Positions 35,934-43,262 of a DNA stretch of 64,000 bases are shown here, in pieces. Source of the stretch: Leptolyngbya sp. 'hensonii' (GTDB lineage: Bacteria > Cyanobacteriota > Cyanobacteriia > GCF-001939115); assembly GCF_001939115.1 (NCBI RefSeq), contig NZ_MQTZ01000002.1, forward strand, positions 192,904-256,903, in the 5' to 3' direction. Both the position numbers and the translations under genes were made by a program. The notes under the pieces were generated by a model. That model saw nothing but the letters and a program-made list of their open reading frames with translations. It ran no database searches and was not told where the DNA came from. Each line of letters opens with the position of its first letter. Within the stretch, counting starts at the first letter, position 1.

Positions 35934-36619
35934 TGGGGCACCAGGGTGTCAGAGGTGGTGACCCACCCGATCGCGCCGTTCTCCCCCAGCAGGACTTCGA
36001 TCGCAGCCTCATGCTCCTTCCGGCTCAAGGCTGCACAACAATCTTCCAGGAGCAGGCAGAAAAAGCCAAGATCGCTGGCATGGCGATAACTTCCCAGGAC
36101 ACAACACTCTGTGGTTACGCCAGTAAAGAGCAAATGGGTAATCCCTTTTTGGTGCAATACAGATTCCAAATTAGTTGCAATAAAAATGGATTGTGCGGGT
36201 TTATCCAGTTGCAATTCAGTTGCTAAAGGTTGTAACTCTGCAATTAATTTTGTGCCTGCTTCTCCCTGGATTAAAAACCGACCCATTTTGCCTGGACTCC
36301 CGATCGGATAGCCCGCATTGATGTACCGTTGTTTTTTACTGGGAGTCACATCCGATAGGTCAGGCAGATGGCTTTCTCGGGTGTAGATAACGGGCATACC
36401 CTGCTCTCTGGCCCAGGCGATCGTGCGCTGGATGTTAGGAACGATCGCCGCAACTGCCGACAAATCAGCCCCCAATTCATGCCCACAAAAGCCCTCCGGA
36501 TGGCAAAAGTCATTCTGCATATCGATCACAACCAGAGCCGTTCGATCGGGGTCAAGCGGGAAAGGATGCTGACGGGTAGGCACCCAAATCGGCGTAAAAT
36601 TCTGGTTCTCTAAATTCAT
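35927..36619 (-). CDS. Isochorismatase-family cysteine hydrolase (biuret hydrolase/RutB-like)
   Basis: A 230-residue cysteine hydrolase. The catalytic triad is intact: Asp in ALVVIDMQNDF (near residue 34), Lys in LDKPAQSIFIATNL and Cys in TGVTTECCV. The LESVLHQKGITHLLFTG phrase is typical of amide hydrolases such as biuret hydrolase, ureidoacrylate amidohydrolase and nicotinamidase-like enzymes. Placed between a guanidine-regulated operon and a methylamine-type operon, a small N-containing amide is a sensible substrate, but this is inferred. Single gene, convergent with the permease gene and divergent from the next. Confidence 0.85.
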   Translation of the reverse strand: MNLENQNFTPIWVPTRQHPFPLDPDRTALVVIDMQNDFCHPEGFCGHELGADLSAVAAIVPNIQRTIAWAREQGMPVIYTRESHLPDLSDVTPSKKQRYINAGYPIGSPGKMGRFLIQGEAGTKLIAELQPLATELQLDKPAQSIFIATNLESVLHQKGITHLLFTGVTTECCVLGSYRHASDLGFFCLLLEDCCAALSRKEHEAAIEVLLGENGAIGWVTTSDTLVPHL

Positions 36620-36742
36620 CGTGACAGCCTATCCTAAAGGCGCAATCATGGGAAAGGGAAAAAATTGGCGTTGTTAATGCCATTCTGCCATGTCCACCTT
36701 GCCAAATTTTCTCGATTTGCCGTTATGATTTCGGAGTTTAGC

Positions 36743-37549
36743 ATGACCCGCAGCACTCTCACCGATCGTCTGGAATCCCTGAAAGCAGGTGCCACTGCTG
36801 CTGTGACTGCCGGTCTGGTGGGTCTGGTGCTGCGATCGCTGCTAACCAGTGGCCCCCTGAACCTGGCATCTGGATGGCATCTGGGGATTATTCTGATCAG
36901 CGGGTTTCTGTTTGGGGTCACCTACCGCTACGTCGTGCGGTGGGATCCCAATCCCCATCTCAAATCTGGAGCTGTACTATCCTTCGGGCTGGTACGAGGG
37001 TTAACCGCAATAGAGAACACGGCTCTAGACCTGGACTGGTCATCGCTGATGCCATTAGGCGAAAGCCTGTTGCTGTTTACCGTAGCAGCCCTGGCCCTGG
37101 AACGGGTGATGGCAAAAGCTGAATCGGAGGGGAAACTGCGACGGGTGCATCACATTGCTTTGAATGTGCAAGATATGCAGAAGTCCCGCCACTTCTACGG
37201 GCAGGTTCTGGGATTAGAGGAGCTCACCGGAGCAACAGTGCCCGTAACCCTTCAGGAACTGGTTGCGGCTGGTAAGGTCTGCAACTTTGTCACCCCTGAT
37301 AGCACCGTGCTGGATCTGTTCTGGGAACCAAATCTGACTCCACCCGACCCTGATCCCCAGCGCCAGTTCACCCGCGCCAACCATCTGGCCTTTGATATTG
37401 CCCCCTCCCAATTTGAAGCTGCCTTAGCTAGATTACAACAGCACGGAGTGACGATCGCAGAAGGTCCCGTCAGCCGTCCCACTGGACGGGGCGTTTATTT
37501 CCACGACCCCGATGGCTTTCTGATTGAAATTCGCTGCGACGCCAATTAG
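36743..37549 (+). CDS. Membrane domain fused to a VOC (glyoxalase/dioxygenase-like) domain
   Basis: A 268-residue fusion. Residues 10-130 hold about four hydrophobic segments (GATAAVTAGLVGLVLRSLL, LGIILISGFLFGVTYRY, LFTVAALALERV) that resemble a small cyanobacterial membrane protein of unknown role. Residues 140-267 are a vicinal-oxygen-chelate domain: HHIALNVQDMQKSRHFYGQV, HLAFDIAPSQFEAAL and YFHDPDGFLIEI, with the metal His and Glu at the usual sites. CGGAG 6 bp upstream supports ATG 36743. Its stop overlaps the stop of mgsC by 4 bp (convergent). Substrate unknown. Confidence 0.75.
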   Translation: MTRSTLTDRLESLKAGATAAVTAGLVGLVLRSLLTSGPLNLASGWHLGIILISGFLFGVTYRYVVRWDPNPHLKSGAVLSFGLVRGLTAIENTALDLDWSSLMPLGESLLLFTVAALALERVMAKAESEGKLRRVHHIALNVQDMQKSRHFYGQVLGLEELTGATVPVTLQELVAAGKVCNFVTPDSTVLDLFWEPNLTPPDPDPQRQFTRANHLAFDIAPSQFEAALARLQQHGVTIAEGPVSRPTGRGVYFHDPDGFLIEIRCDAN

Positions 37550-38886
37550 CCCGGAATCCAACTGGTGCCAGCCAGAGGCACACGGGCCATAGCTGCGGCT
37601 TCCACCGTCAGGGCCACCAGATCTTCCCGCTCCAGATGGTGAACATTCTGCTTACCACAGGCGCGAGCGATCGTGGTCAATTCCATATTCAGAGTCTGCA
37701 GGTAGTTTTTCACCCGACGAGCCCCCACCTCCGGTTCCAGCCGTTGTTCCAGCACCGCATCCTGGGTCGTCACCCCCACCGGACATTGACCCGTATGGCA
37801 GTGGTGACAATAACCCGGAGCCGTCCCCAGCGCCATATAATCCTCCACCGCAGAATGATGGCCCCCATTCTGGACGTAAGTATCACTATTACAGCCCAGG
37901 GCAATCAGCACCCCCTGACCGATCGACACCGCATCCGCTCCCATGGCCAGGGCCTTAGCCACATCCGCCCCCGTGCGAATCCCGCCAGAGACAATTAACT
38001 GCACCTTCCCCTTCATATCCATCTCCTCCAGGGCCTCCACCGCCTGCCGCACCGCCGCCAGCGTAGGAATTCCAATGTGCTCAATGAACACGGTCTGAGT
38101 TGCTGCTGTCCCCCCCTGCATCCCATCCACCACCACCACATCCGCCCCGGCATGCACCGCCAGCTTGACATCATTAAAGGGACGGGCCGCCCCCACCTTG
38201 ACATAGATGGGCTTCTCCCAATCCGTAATCTCCCGCAGTTCCTGAATTTTGATGGCCAGATCATCCGGCCCCGTCCAATCCGGATGACGGCAGGCCGATC
38301 GCTGATCAATCCCCTCCGGCAGCGTCCGCATTTCCGCCACCCTGGCATTAATCTTCTGACCCAGTAGCATCCCCCCCCCACCGGGCTTCGCCCCCTGGCT
38401 GATCACCACCTCGATCGCATCCGCCTTACGCAAATCCTCCGGATTAAACCCATAACGAGACGGCAGACATTGATACACCAGTGTCTGAGACGATTGCCGT
38501 TCCTCCAGCGTCATCCCCCCATCCCCTGTGGTGGTCGAGGTCCCCATCTCCGTTGCCGCCCGTCCCAGCGCCTCCTTCACATTCGCCGACAGGGAACCAA
38601 AACTCATGCCCGCGATCGTAATCGGAATTTTGAGCGCGATCGGCTTTTTCGCATAGCGAGTCCCCAGAACCGTCTCCGTAAAACACTTTTCCCGATAGCC
38701 CTCCAGGGGATATCGACTCAAGGACGCCCCCAGAAACACCAGATCATCGAAATGGGGCAATTGACGTTTTGCCCCCATACCCCGAATTTCATAAAGACCG
38801 TGAGCTGCAGCATTTTGGATGTAATGGATGATGCGACGATCGTAGCCCCAGGATTCTTCCCGGTGGATAGCAGGATGAGTATTCAT
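37546..38886 (-). CDS. mgsC: N-methylglutamate synthase subunit C-like (FMN/FeS glutamate synthase domain)
   Basis: A 446-residue protein equivalent to the FMN-binding, central part of glutamate synthase. It has the phosphate-binding barrel (VKVGAARPFNDVKLAVHAGA, VDGMQGGTAATQTVF, VSGGIRTGADVAKALAMGADAV split over the barrel) and an FeS motif CHHCHTGQCPVG. As the third of three adjacent genes (amidotransferase, GXGXG, FMN domain) beside a GmaS-like ligase it matches MgsABC, which make N-methylglutamate from gamma-glutamylmethylamide and 2-oxoglutarate, or the related GlxBCD. ATG 38886 gives a family-like N-terminus; 38925 is an alternative. Last gene of the minus operon. Confidence 0.85.
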   Translation of the reverse strand: MNTHPAIHREESWGYDRRIIHYIQNAAAHGLYEIRGMGAKRQLPHFDDLVFLGASLSRYPLEGYREKCFTETVLGTRYAKKPIALKIPITIAGMSFGSLSANVKEALGRAATEMGTSTTTGDGGMTLEERQSSQTLVYQCLPSRYGFNPEDLRKADAIEVVISQGAKPGGGGMLLGQKINARVAEMRTLPEGIDQRSACRHPDWTGPDDLAIKIQELREITDWEKPIYVKVGAARPFNDVKLAVHAGADVVVVDGMQGGTAATQTVFIEHIGIPTLAAVRQAVEALEEMDMKGKVQLIVSGGIRTGADVAKALAMGADAVSIGQGVLIALGCNSDTYVQNGGHHSAVEDYMALGTAPGYCHHCHTGQCPVGVTTQDAVLEQRLEPEVGARRVKNYLQTLNMELTTIARACGKQNVHHLEREDLVALTVEAAAMARVPLAGTSWIPG

Positions 38887-38936
38887 ATCCGTTATATGTC
38901 GTTTATATGTCGTTATCGTTGTCATTGTCGTTGTCC

Positions 38937-38968
38937 CCGTAGAGGCGCGATGAATCGCGCCTCTACGG
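38937..38968. repeat. Perfect 15-bp palindrome between mgsC and mgsB (REP-like)
   Basis: CCGTAGAGGCGCGAT, a 2-nt loop and ATCGCGCCTCTACGG. It is a member of the GTAGAGGCGCGAT dispersed family, related in core to 4740-4762. It lies inside the operon and may lower or protect the distal message. Confidence 0.6.
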
Positions 38969-38981
38969 CAGGCAGGGAAAA

Positions 38982-39668
38982 TCAGTATTCCTGATCCGCA
39001 TCGGCATTCCAGTGGTAGAGCTGGCGGGCAGAGGCAATGCGTTTAAATTCTGCAGGAGAATAGGAAAATCCCGCCCGATCGAGCAGCTCCCTGAGCCCTT
39101 GATAATCCGCCTCCCTCATAGGCTCGATCTGGGCATCCGCCCCCAGAGATTTAATCTGTCCCCGCACATAGATTACTGCTTCGTAAAGGGAGTCTCCCAG
39201 AGCATCCCCCGCATCGCCACAGATGACCATCCGGCCCGCCTGGGCCATGAAGCCAGAGAAGCTGCCCACCGCCCCTCCCACCACAATGTCCCCTCCCTTG
39301 AGGGAAATCCCACAGCGTAGCCCTGCATCTCCATCGATCGTCAGCAACCCCCCATGGGCCGACGCCCCCGCCGAAACTGATGCAAAGCCCTTAACATGAA
39401 CTCGACCAGACATCATATTTTCCGCCACACCAGGTCCGGCATTGCCATGAATCGTAACCGTCCCCTGCTGGTTCATCCCAGCAGCATAGTATCCGGCATG
39501 GCCCAGAATCTCAACCTCGATCGCAGCATTCAACCCCACCGCAATGCTATGCGCCCCATCTGGATTGAGCAGGGTGACCTTACCCGTCTTCTGCTCCGGA
39601 TGCTGATGCAGAAACGTATTCACCTGCCGCAGCGGGATCTGAGCTAGATCAAAAGTTACACTGTCCAT
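38982..39668 (-). CDS. mgsB: N-methylglutamate synthase subunit B-like (GXGXG domain)
   Basis: A 228-residue right-handed beta-helix protein equivalent to the C-terminal GXGXG domain of glutamate synthase, with repeats such as GYYAAGMNQQGTVTIHGNAG, GGLLTIDGDAGLRCG and GGDIVVGGAVGSFSGFMAQ. It is structural, linking the amidotransferase and FMN domains. Its start overlaps the end of mgsA by 13 bp, so the two are co-translated. MgsB/GlxC assignment rests on the neighbours. Confidence 0.88.
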   Translation of the reverse strand: MDSVTFDLAQIPLRQVNTFLHQHPEQKTGKVTLLNPDGAHSIAVGLNAAIEVEILGHAGYYAAGMNQQGTVTIHGNAGPGVAENMMSGRVHVKGFASVSAGASAHGGLLTIDGDAGLRCGISLKGGDIVVGGAVGSFSGFMAQAGRMVICGDAGDALGDSLYEAVIYVRGQIKSLGADAQIEPMREADYQGLRELLDRAGFSYSPAEFKRIASARQLYHWNADADQEY

Positions 39669-40552
39669 AGGTAGATCTCCTCCGGTGCCGGTTCATAGAT
39701 GCGGGCCTGTTTCACATCCGGCAGGTGCGCCAGAGAACGAAACTCCGACGCGATCGCCACATAATCCGCTGTTTCCGCCACGATCGCCGGTTTGCAGGCA
39801 AAGGCATCCCGCACCAGCGCCAGCTTATCCGCCGTCCCGATCAGGAAGGTGTAGAACCCATCCAGAGCCTCAAATCCTTGCTGAATAGCCGTTTCTAAAG
39901 TGTCTCCTTCCCGCATTCGCCATTCCAGAAAGCGGCAAGCCGCCTCCGTATCGTTATCTGTCTCAAAGTGAATCCCCCGAGGCTCCAGTTGCCGCCGAAT
40001 TTGATTCGGATTGGACAGAGAGCCGTTATGGACCAGACAGAAATCCTCCCCCGCCGTGAAGGGATGGGCATGGGCTGGCGTCACCGCTGATTCCGTCGCC
40101 ATCCGGGTATGGCCCACCGTATGGGACCCCTGCAGGTTGAGGAACTGGTAGCGATCGGCCACCTCCTCCGGCCTCCCCGTATCCTTGTAAAGGTCGATCG
40201 ATCGCCCCACCGAGAGCAGATGCAGTTGGGGATAGTGCTGTTGCAGCCAGGGCTTGAACTGGTCTGGAGCTAGTGCCGCTGTCAGAACCGCATGATTTCC
40301 CTGCACCTCCAGGTCTGGGACGAATCCAAACTGTATCTGCAGGTTCTTGGCCAGATCCCCCCAGCCATAGGTCGTCCCCCCAGAGTAGAGACTGTACTTG
40401 CGTTCCGTCTCCGGCAGGGCATCGGAGAAGATGGCCAGCCCCGCCGAATCCGGTCCCCGATCGCCCATCCCCACCAGCATCGGCACCAGCAACTCCCCCA
40501 GGGAAGCCCGCAGATGGGGCTGCTTAATTAAAAGTCCAACAATGCCGCACAT
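39656..40552 (-). CDS. mgsA: N-methylglutamate synthase subunit A-like (class II glutamine amidotransferase)
   Basis: A 298-residue Ntn amidotransferase. Met1 is followed by the nucleophile Cys2 (MCGIVGLL); the family motifs RGPDSAG, VGHTRMATES and LVHNGSLSN are present. In glutamate synthase this domain releases ammonia from glutamine; in the MgsABC complex it should act on gamma-glutamylmethylamide and pass methylamine to the FMN domain. Two tandem ACTGGAATATTTG units (40556-40581, minus) overlap the ribosome-binding region. It overlaps mgsB by 13 bp. Without the neighbours the protein could also be GlxB. Confidence 0.87.
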   Translation of the reverse strand: MCGIVGLLIKQPHLRASLGELLVPMLVGMGDRGPDSAGLAIFSDALPETERKYSLYSGGTTYGWGDLAKNLQIQFGFVPDLEVQGNHAVLTAALAPDQFKPWLQQHYPQLHLLSVGRSIDLYKDTGRPEEVADRYQFLNLQGSHTVGHTRMATESAVTPAHAHPFTAGEDFCLVHNGSLSNPNQIRRQLEPRGIHFETDNDTEAACRFLEWRMREGDTLETAIQQGFEALDGFYTFLIGTADKLALVRDAFACKPAIVAETADYVAIASEFRSLAHLPDVKQARIYEPAPEEIYLWTV

Positions 40553-40599
40553 ACAAATATTCCAGTCAAATATTCCAGTGGTTAGTCAACTTGATATTG

Positions 40600-40652
40600 A
40601 GGGGGTGTGGGGGTTTCACCCCACGCGGGGCATAGCCCCCCTGCACCCCCGC
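40600..40652. repeat. GC-rich palindromic repeat between gmaS and mgsA
   Basis: GGGGGTGTGGGGGTTTCACC and CGGGGCATAGCCCCCCTGCA form stacked hairpins. The style resembles the interior of the MITE at 29072-29172. Confidence 0.5.
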
Positions 40653-40677
40653 TTGTCAGATATGTCTTGGCAGAACC

Positions 40678-42006
40678 CTAGAAAAACTCCAAATACCGCT
40701 CCACTTCCCACTCCGACACATGGCGCATGTACTCCACCCACTCCATTCGCTTCAAGGTCATGAATTCATTGGCTAAAACGCCCAAGGCCCCTTTAATCAC
40801 CGGATCAGAATCCAGGGCCTCGATCGCCTCCTTCAGACTTTGGGGCAAGGTGGCAATTCCCCGCTGCTTCAACGCCTCCGGCGATAGGTCATACAGGTTT
40901 TCGTTATGGGGTTCTCCCGGTTCGATCGCCTTCTCAATCCCATCCAGTCCAGCGGCGATCGCTGCTGCTGTGGCCAGGTAGGGATTACAGGAGCCATCCG
41001 CTAGCCGCAGTTCCAGCCGTCCACCGGGAATACGAACCATACTGGAGCGGTTGTTATCCCCATAGCTGATGTAGGCCGGTGCCCAGGTAGCCCCACTCAG
41101 CGATCGGCCCACCACCAGCCGCTTATAGGAATTCACTGTCGGCGCACAGAGGGCCGTCAAAGCCCCAGCATGGGCCAGCAGCCCCCCCAGGAAGTGATAG
41201 GCCAGTTTCGAGAGTCCCAGATTGCAGGAATCTGTATCATCTGCAAACAGATTGGTTTTACCATCACTGATGGAAAGATGAATGTGCATCCCTGTGCCAG
41301 TACGATTGGCAAAAGGTTTGGGCATAAAGGAGCAAATTAAACCCATTTCCCGGGCAATTTCAGAAGCAGCCATTTTGAAAAAGATATAGCGATCGGCAGT
41401 GGTTAATGCCTCCGTATAGGTGTAGTTGATTTCAAACTGTCCATTGGCATCTTCGTGATCCACCTGATAGATATCAAAGCCAACGGCTTGCAGACTTGTG
41501 ACCAGTTTCTCGATATAAGCTGCACTGCGGGACAGGCCCTTATAGTCGTAGCAGGGCTTATCCAGGGTATCCGTCTGATCAAAGGGATGGATGTGGCCCC
41601 GATCGTCTCGCCGCAGCAGGGCAAATTCCGGTTCTACCCCGGTGTAAAGGGTCCAGCCTTTCTGTTTCAGTCGTTCGAGTTGTTGCATGAGCACATAGCG
41701 GGCATCGTAGGGATAGGGCTCCCCCTTCACATGCCCGACGCAGACGATGCGGGCAAATCCCGGCATCCAGGGAACGAGGGAAAGGGTCGAGAGATCCCCT
41801 ACTGCCAGATAGTCGGGACTGTGGGGGTCCATCCCCAGTCCCCAGACCGCAAATCCAGCAAATCCGGCCCCCGGATTCAAGATATCCTCAAAATGGGAAG
41901 CCGGAACAGCCTTGGTTTTGGCAACCCCATGGATATCCACAAACTGAGCCAGGATAAACTTAACGTGATTTGCTTCCAGAAATGCTTTTGCCTCTGCCGG
42001 GGTCAT
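40678..42006 (-). CDS. gmaS: Gamma-glutamylmethylamide synthetase-like type III glutamine synthetase
   Basis: A 442-residue GS-fold ligase. Key segments are [14 protein letters not shown] in the beta-grasp, [10 protein letters not shown] (metal Glu), [64 protein letters not shown] and SCNPYLA. In methylotrophs the GmaS enzyme joins methylamine to glutamate with ATP as the first step of the N-methylglutamate pathway. Position beside mgsABC-like and mgdABCD-like genes supports this over GlnT. Part of the operon that starts at purU; a repeat-filled 125-bp gap precedes mgsA. Confidence 0.85.
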   Translation of the reverse strand: MTPAEAKAFLEANHVKFILAQFVDIHGVAKTKAVPASHFEDILNPGAGFAGFAVWGLGMDPHSPDYLAVGDLSTLSLVPWMPGFARIVCVGHVKGEPYPYDARYVLMQQLERLKQKGWTLYTGVEPEFALLRRDDRGHIHPFDQTDTLDKPCYDYKGLSRSAAYIEKLVTSLQAVGFDIYQVDHEDANGQFEINYTYTEALTTADRYIFFKMAASEIAREMGLICSFMPKPFANRTGTGMHIHLSISDGKTNLFADDTDSCNLGLSKLAYHFLGGLLAHAGALTALCAPTVNSYKRLVVGRSLSGATWAPAYISYGDNNRSSMVRIPGGRLELRLADGSCNPYLATAAAIAAGLDGIEKAIEPGEPHNENLYDLSPEALKQRGIATLPQSLKEAIEALDSDPVIKGALGVLANEFMTLKRMEWVEYMRHVSEWEVERYLEFF

Positions 42007-42036
42007 TGCTTTTTCTCCTTAAGATGGAATCAAACC

Positions 42037-42717
42037 TTAATCATTCAAAAGCGGTCCAGTAACACCCAGAAATGCCTGGGGAATCACCTCTGCCTCAGCA
42101 GTTGCAGCCGCTAGCCATTGTTCCATTGCTGGTAGAGTCCAGATAGTGTGGGCATAGGTCTGGGCGACAGGGGGCAGGGACACCCCATAGGTCACAAACC
42201 GGGATACGACGGGGGCATACATGGCATCTGCAATGGTGAATGGGCCAAAGAGGAAATCACCTGCCCCCCCAAAGCGTTGGCGGCAATCCTGCCAGATCGT
42301 GGTAATCCGATCGATATCGTCCTGAACTGCCGGGGTCATCCCCTGCCCTGGATAGCGAGACCGGCAATCCATCGGCATCTGGGTCCGCAGTTCCACAAAA
42401 CCTGCATGCATCTCAGCGCTGATAGAACGGGCGATCGCCCGCTGGTTCGGGTCAGCCGGGTATAACCCAGCCTGAGGAAACCGTTCAGCCAGATACTCAC
42501 AAATGGCTAGAGAGTCCCATATCGTCAGGCTCCCGTGCTGTAACACAGGTACCCTTTTGGCAGGAGAATATTGGGAAATTTGCTGTCGGCTCTGGGGTGT
42601 ATTCAGGGGAATCCGAATTTCCTTAAATTCAATCCCAAAGTGCTGCATCACTAGCCAGGGGCGCAGCGACCAGGAGGAATAGTTTTTGTTGCCAATAATC
42701 AGGGTGAAGGGGTCCAT
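42037..42717 (-). CDS. Glutathione S-transferase family protein (YfcF-like)
   Basis: A 226-residue GST. The N-terminal thioredoxin-fold domain has the catalytic Ser region NKNYSSWSLRPWL and the cis-Pro and gamma-glutamyl sites KRVPVLQHG and WDSLAICEYL. A helical domain follows. AGGA 6 bp upstream supports ATG 42717 rather than TTG 42735. Lying in the methylamine-type operon between mgdD and gmaS, it may deal with formaldehyde or another electrophile released by the dehydrogenase; that is a guess. Confidence 0.85.
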   Translation of the reverse strand: MDPFTLIIGNKNYSSWSLRPWLVMQHFGIEFKEIRIPLNTPQSRQQISQYSPAKRVPVLQHGSLTIWDSLAICEYLAERFPQAGLYPADPNQRAIARSISAEMHAGFVELRTQMPMDCRSRYPGQGMTPAVQDDIDRITTIWQDCRQRFGGAGDFLFGPFTIADAMYAPVVSRFVTYGVSLPPVAQTYAHTIWTLPAMEQWLAAATAEAEVIPQAFLGVTGPLLND

Positions 42718-42731
42718 AGGGTGTCCTGTAG

Positions 42732-43262
42732 TCAAGGGGACTGAGTTGTGCGATCGCTGCGGCCACCGAGTTCTGCCGTGATCTCGGCCAGAGTAGACCA
42801 GAAATAAGTGCCAAAGGTGCCATCACACCAGATCCGATAGAAAGGCAGTCCCGCTTGCTCCCCCGGAATCACCGTCACCGAGACACCGATCAGGGTGGTG
42901 AGAATAACCGGGTGGGTGTTTAAATCCAATGCGCGAAAGTTGACATTGCAGGTTTGCCGCAGTAGTTCCTGGACAGCCCTGCCCCGCAGACAGATCGCCC
43001 GATCCTGCCGCAACACCGGATAGACTCTGGGGGGAGGGGGCTGGCAGGCTTGAGCCAGTTGGGGAGCGATCGCACTCCCTTCCAGGAGAAATTCATTCAG
43101 GCCCAATCGGGCCACCAGGCCCCCATCAGACAGAGGCTTCCAGCTATTGGGTCGATCGGGCACTGAGATGCCCTGGCTCTGCAACCAGGCCACCGCCGCT
43201 GGTCCCTTAACCCCAAACCGGGGCAGGTGGGAAAGGTCCATCAGGTGTAGATACTCCGTCAT
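42732..43262 (-). CDS. mgdD: N-methylglutamate dehydrogenase subunit D-like (sarcosine oxidase gamma family)
   Basis: A 176-residue protein of the SoxG family, a truncated relative of aminomethyltransferase without catalytic residues, a structural subunit of the four-part oxidase. Recognisable phrases are MDLSHLPRFGVKGPAAVAWL, LGLNEFLLEG and CNVNFRALDL. Its start overlaps the stop of the alpha subunit at 43259 by 4 bp. Named MgdD from its place among mgd-like genes; SoxG is the other possibility. Confidence 0.82.
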   Translation of the reverse strand: MTEYLHLMDLSHLPRFGVKGPAAVAWLQSQGISVPDRPNSWKPLSDGGLVARLGLNEFLLEGSAIAPQLAQACQPPPPRVYPVLRQDRAICLRGRAVQELLRQTCNVNFRALDLNTHPVILTTLIGVSVTVIPGEQAGLPFYRIWCDGTFGTYFWSTLAEITAELGGRSDRTTQSP

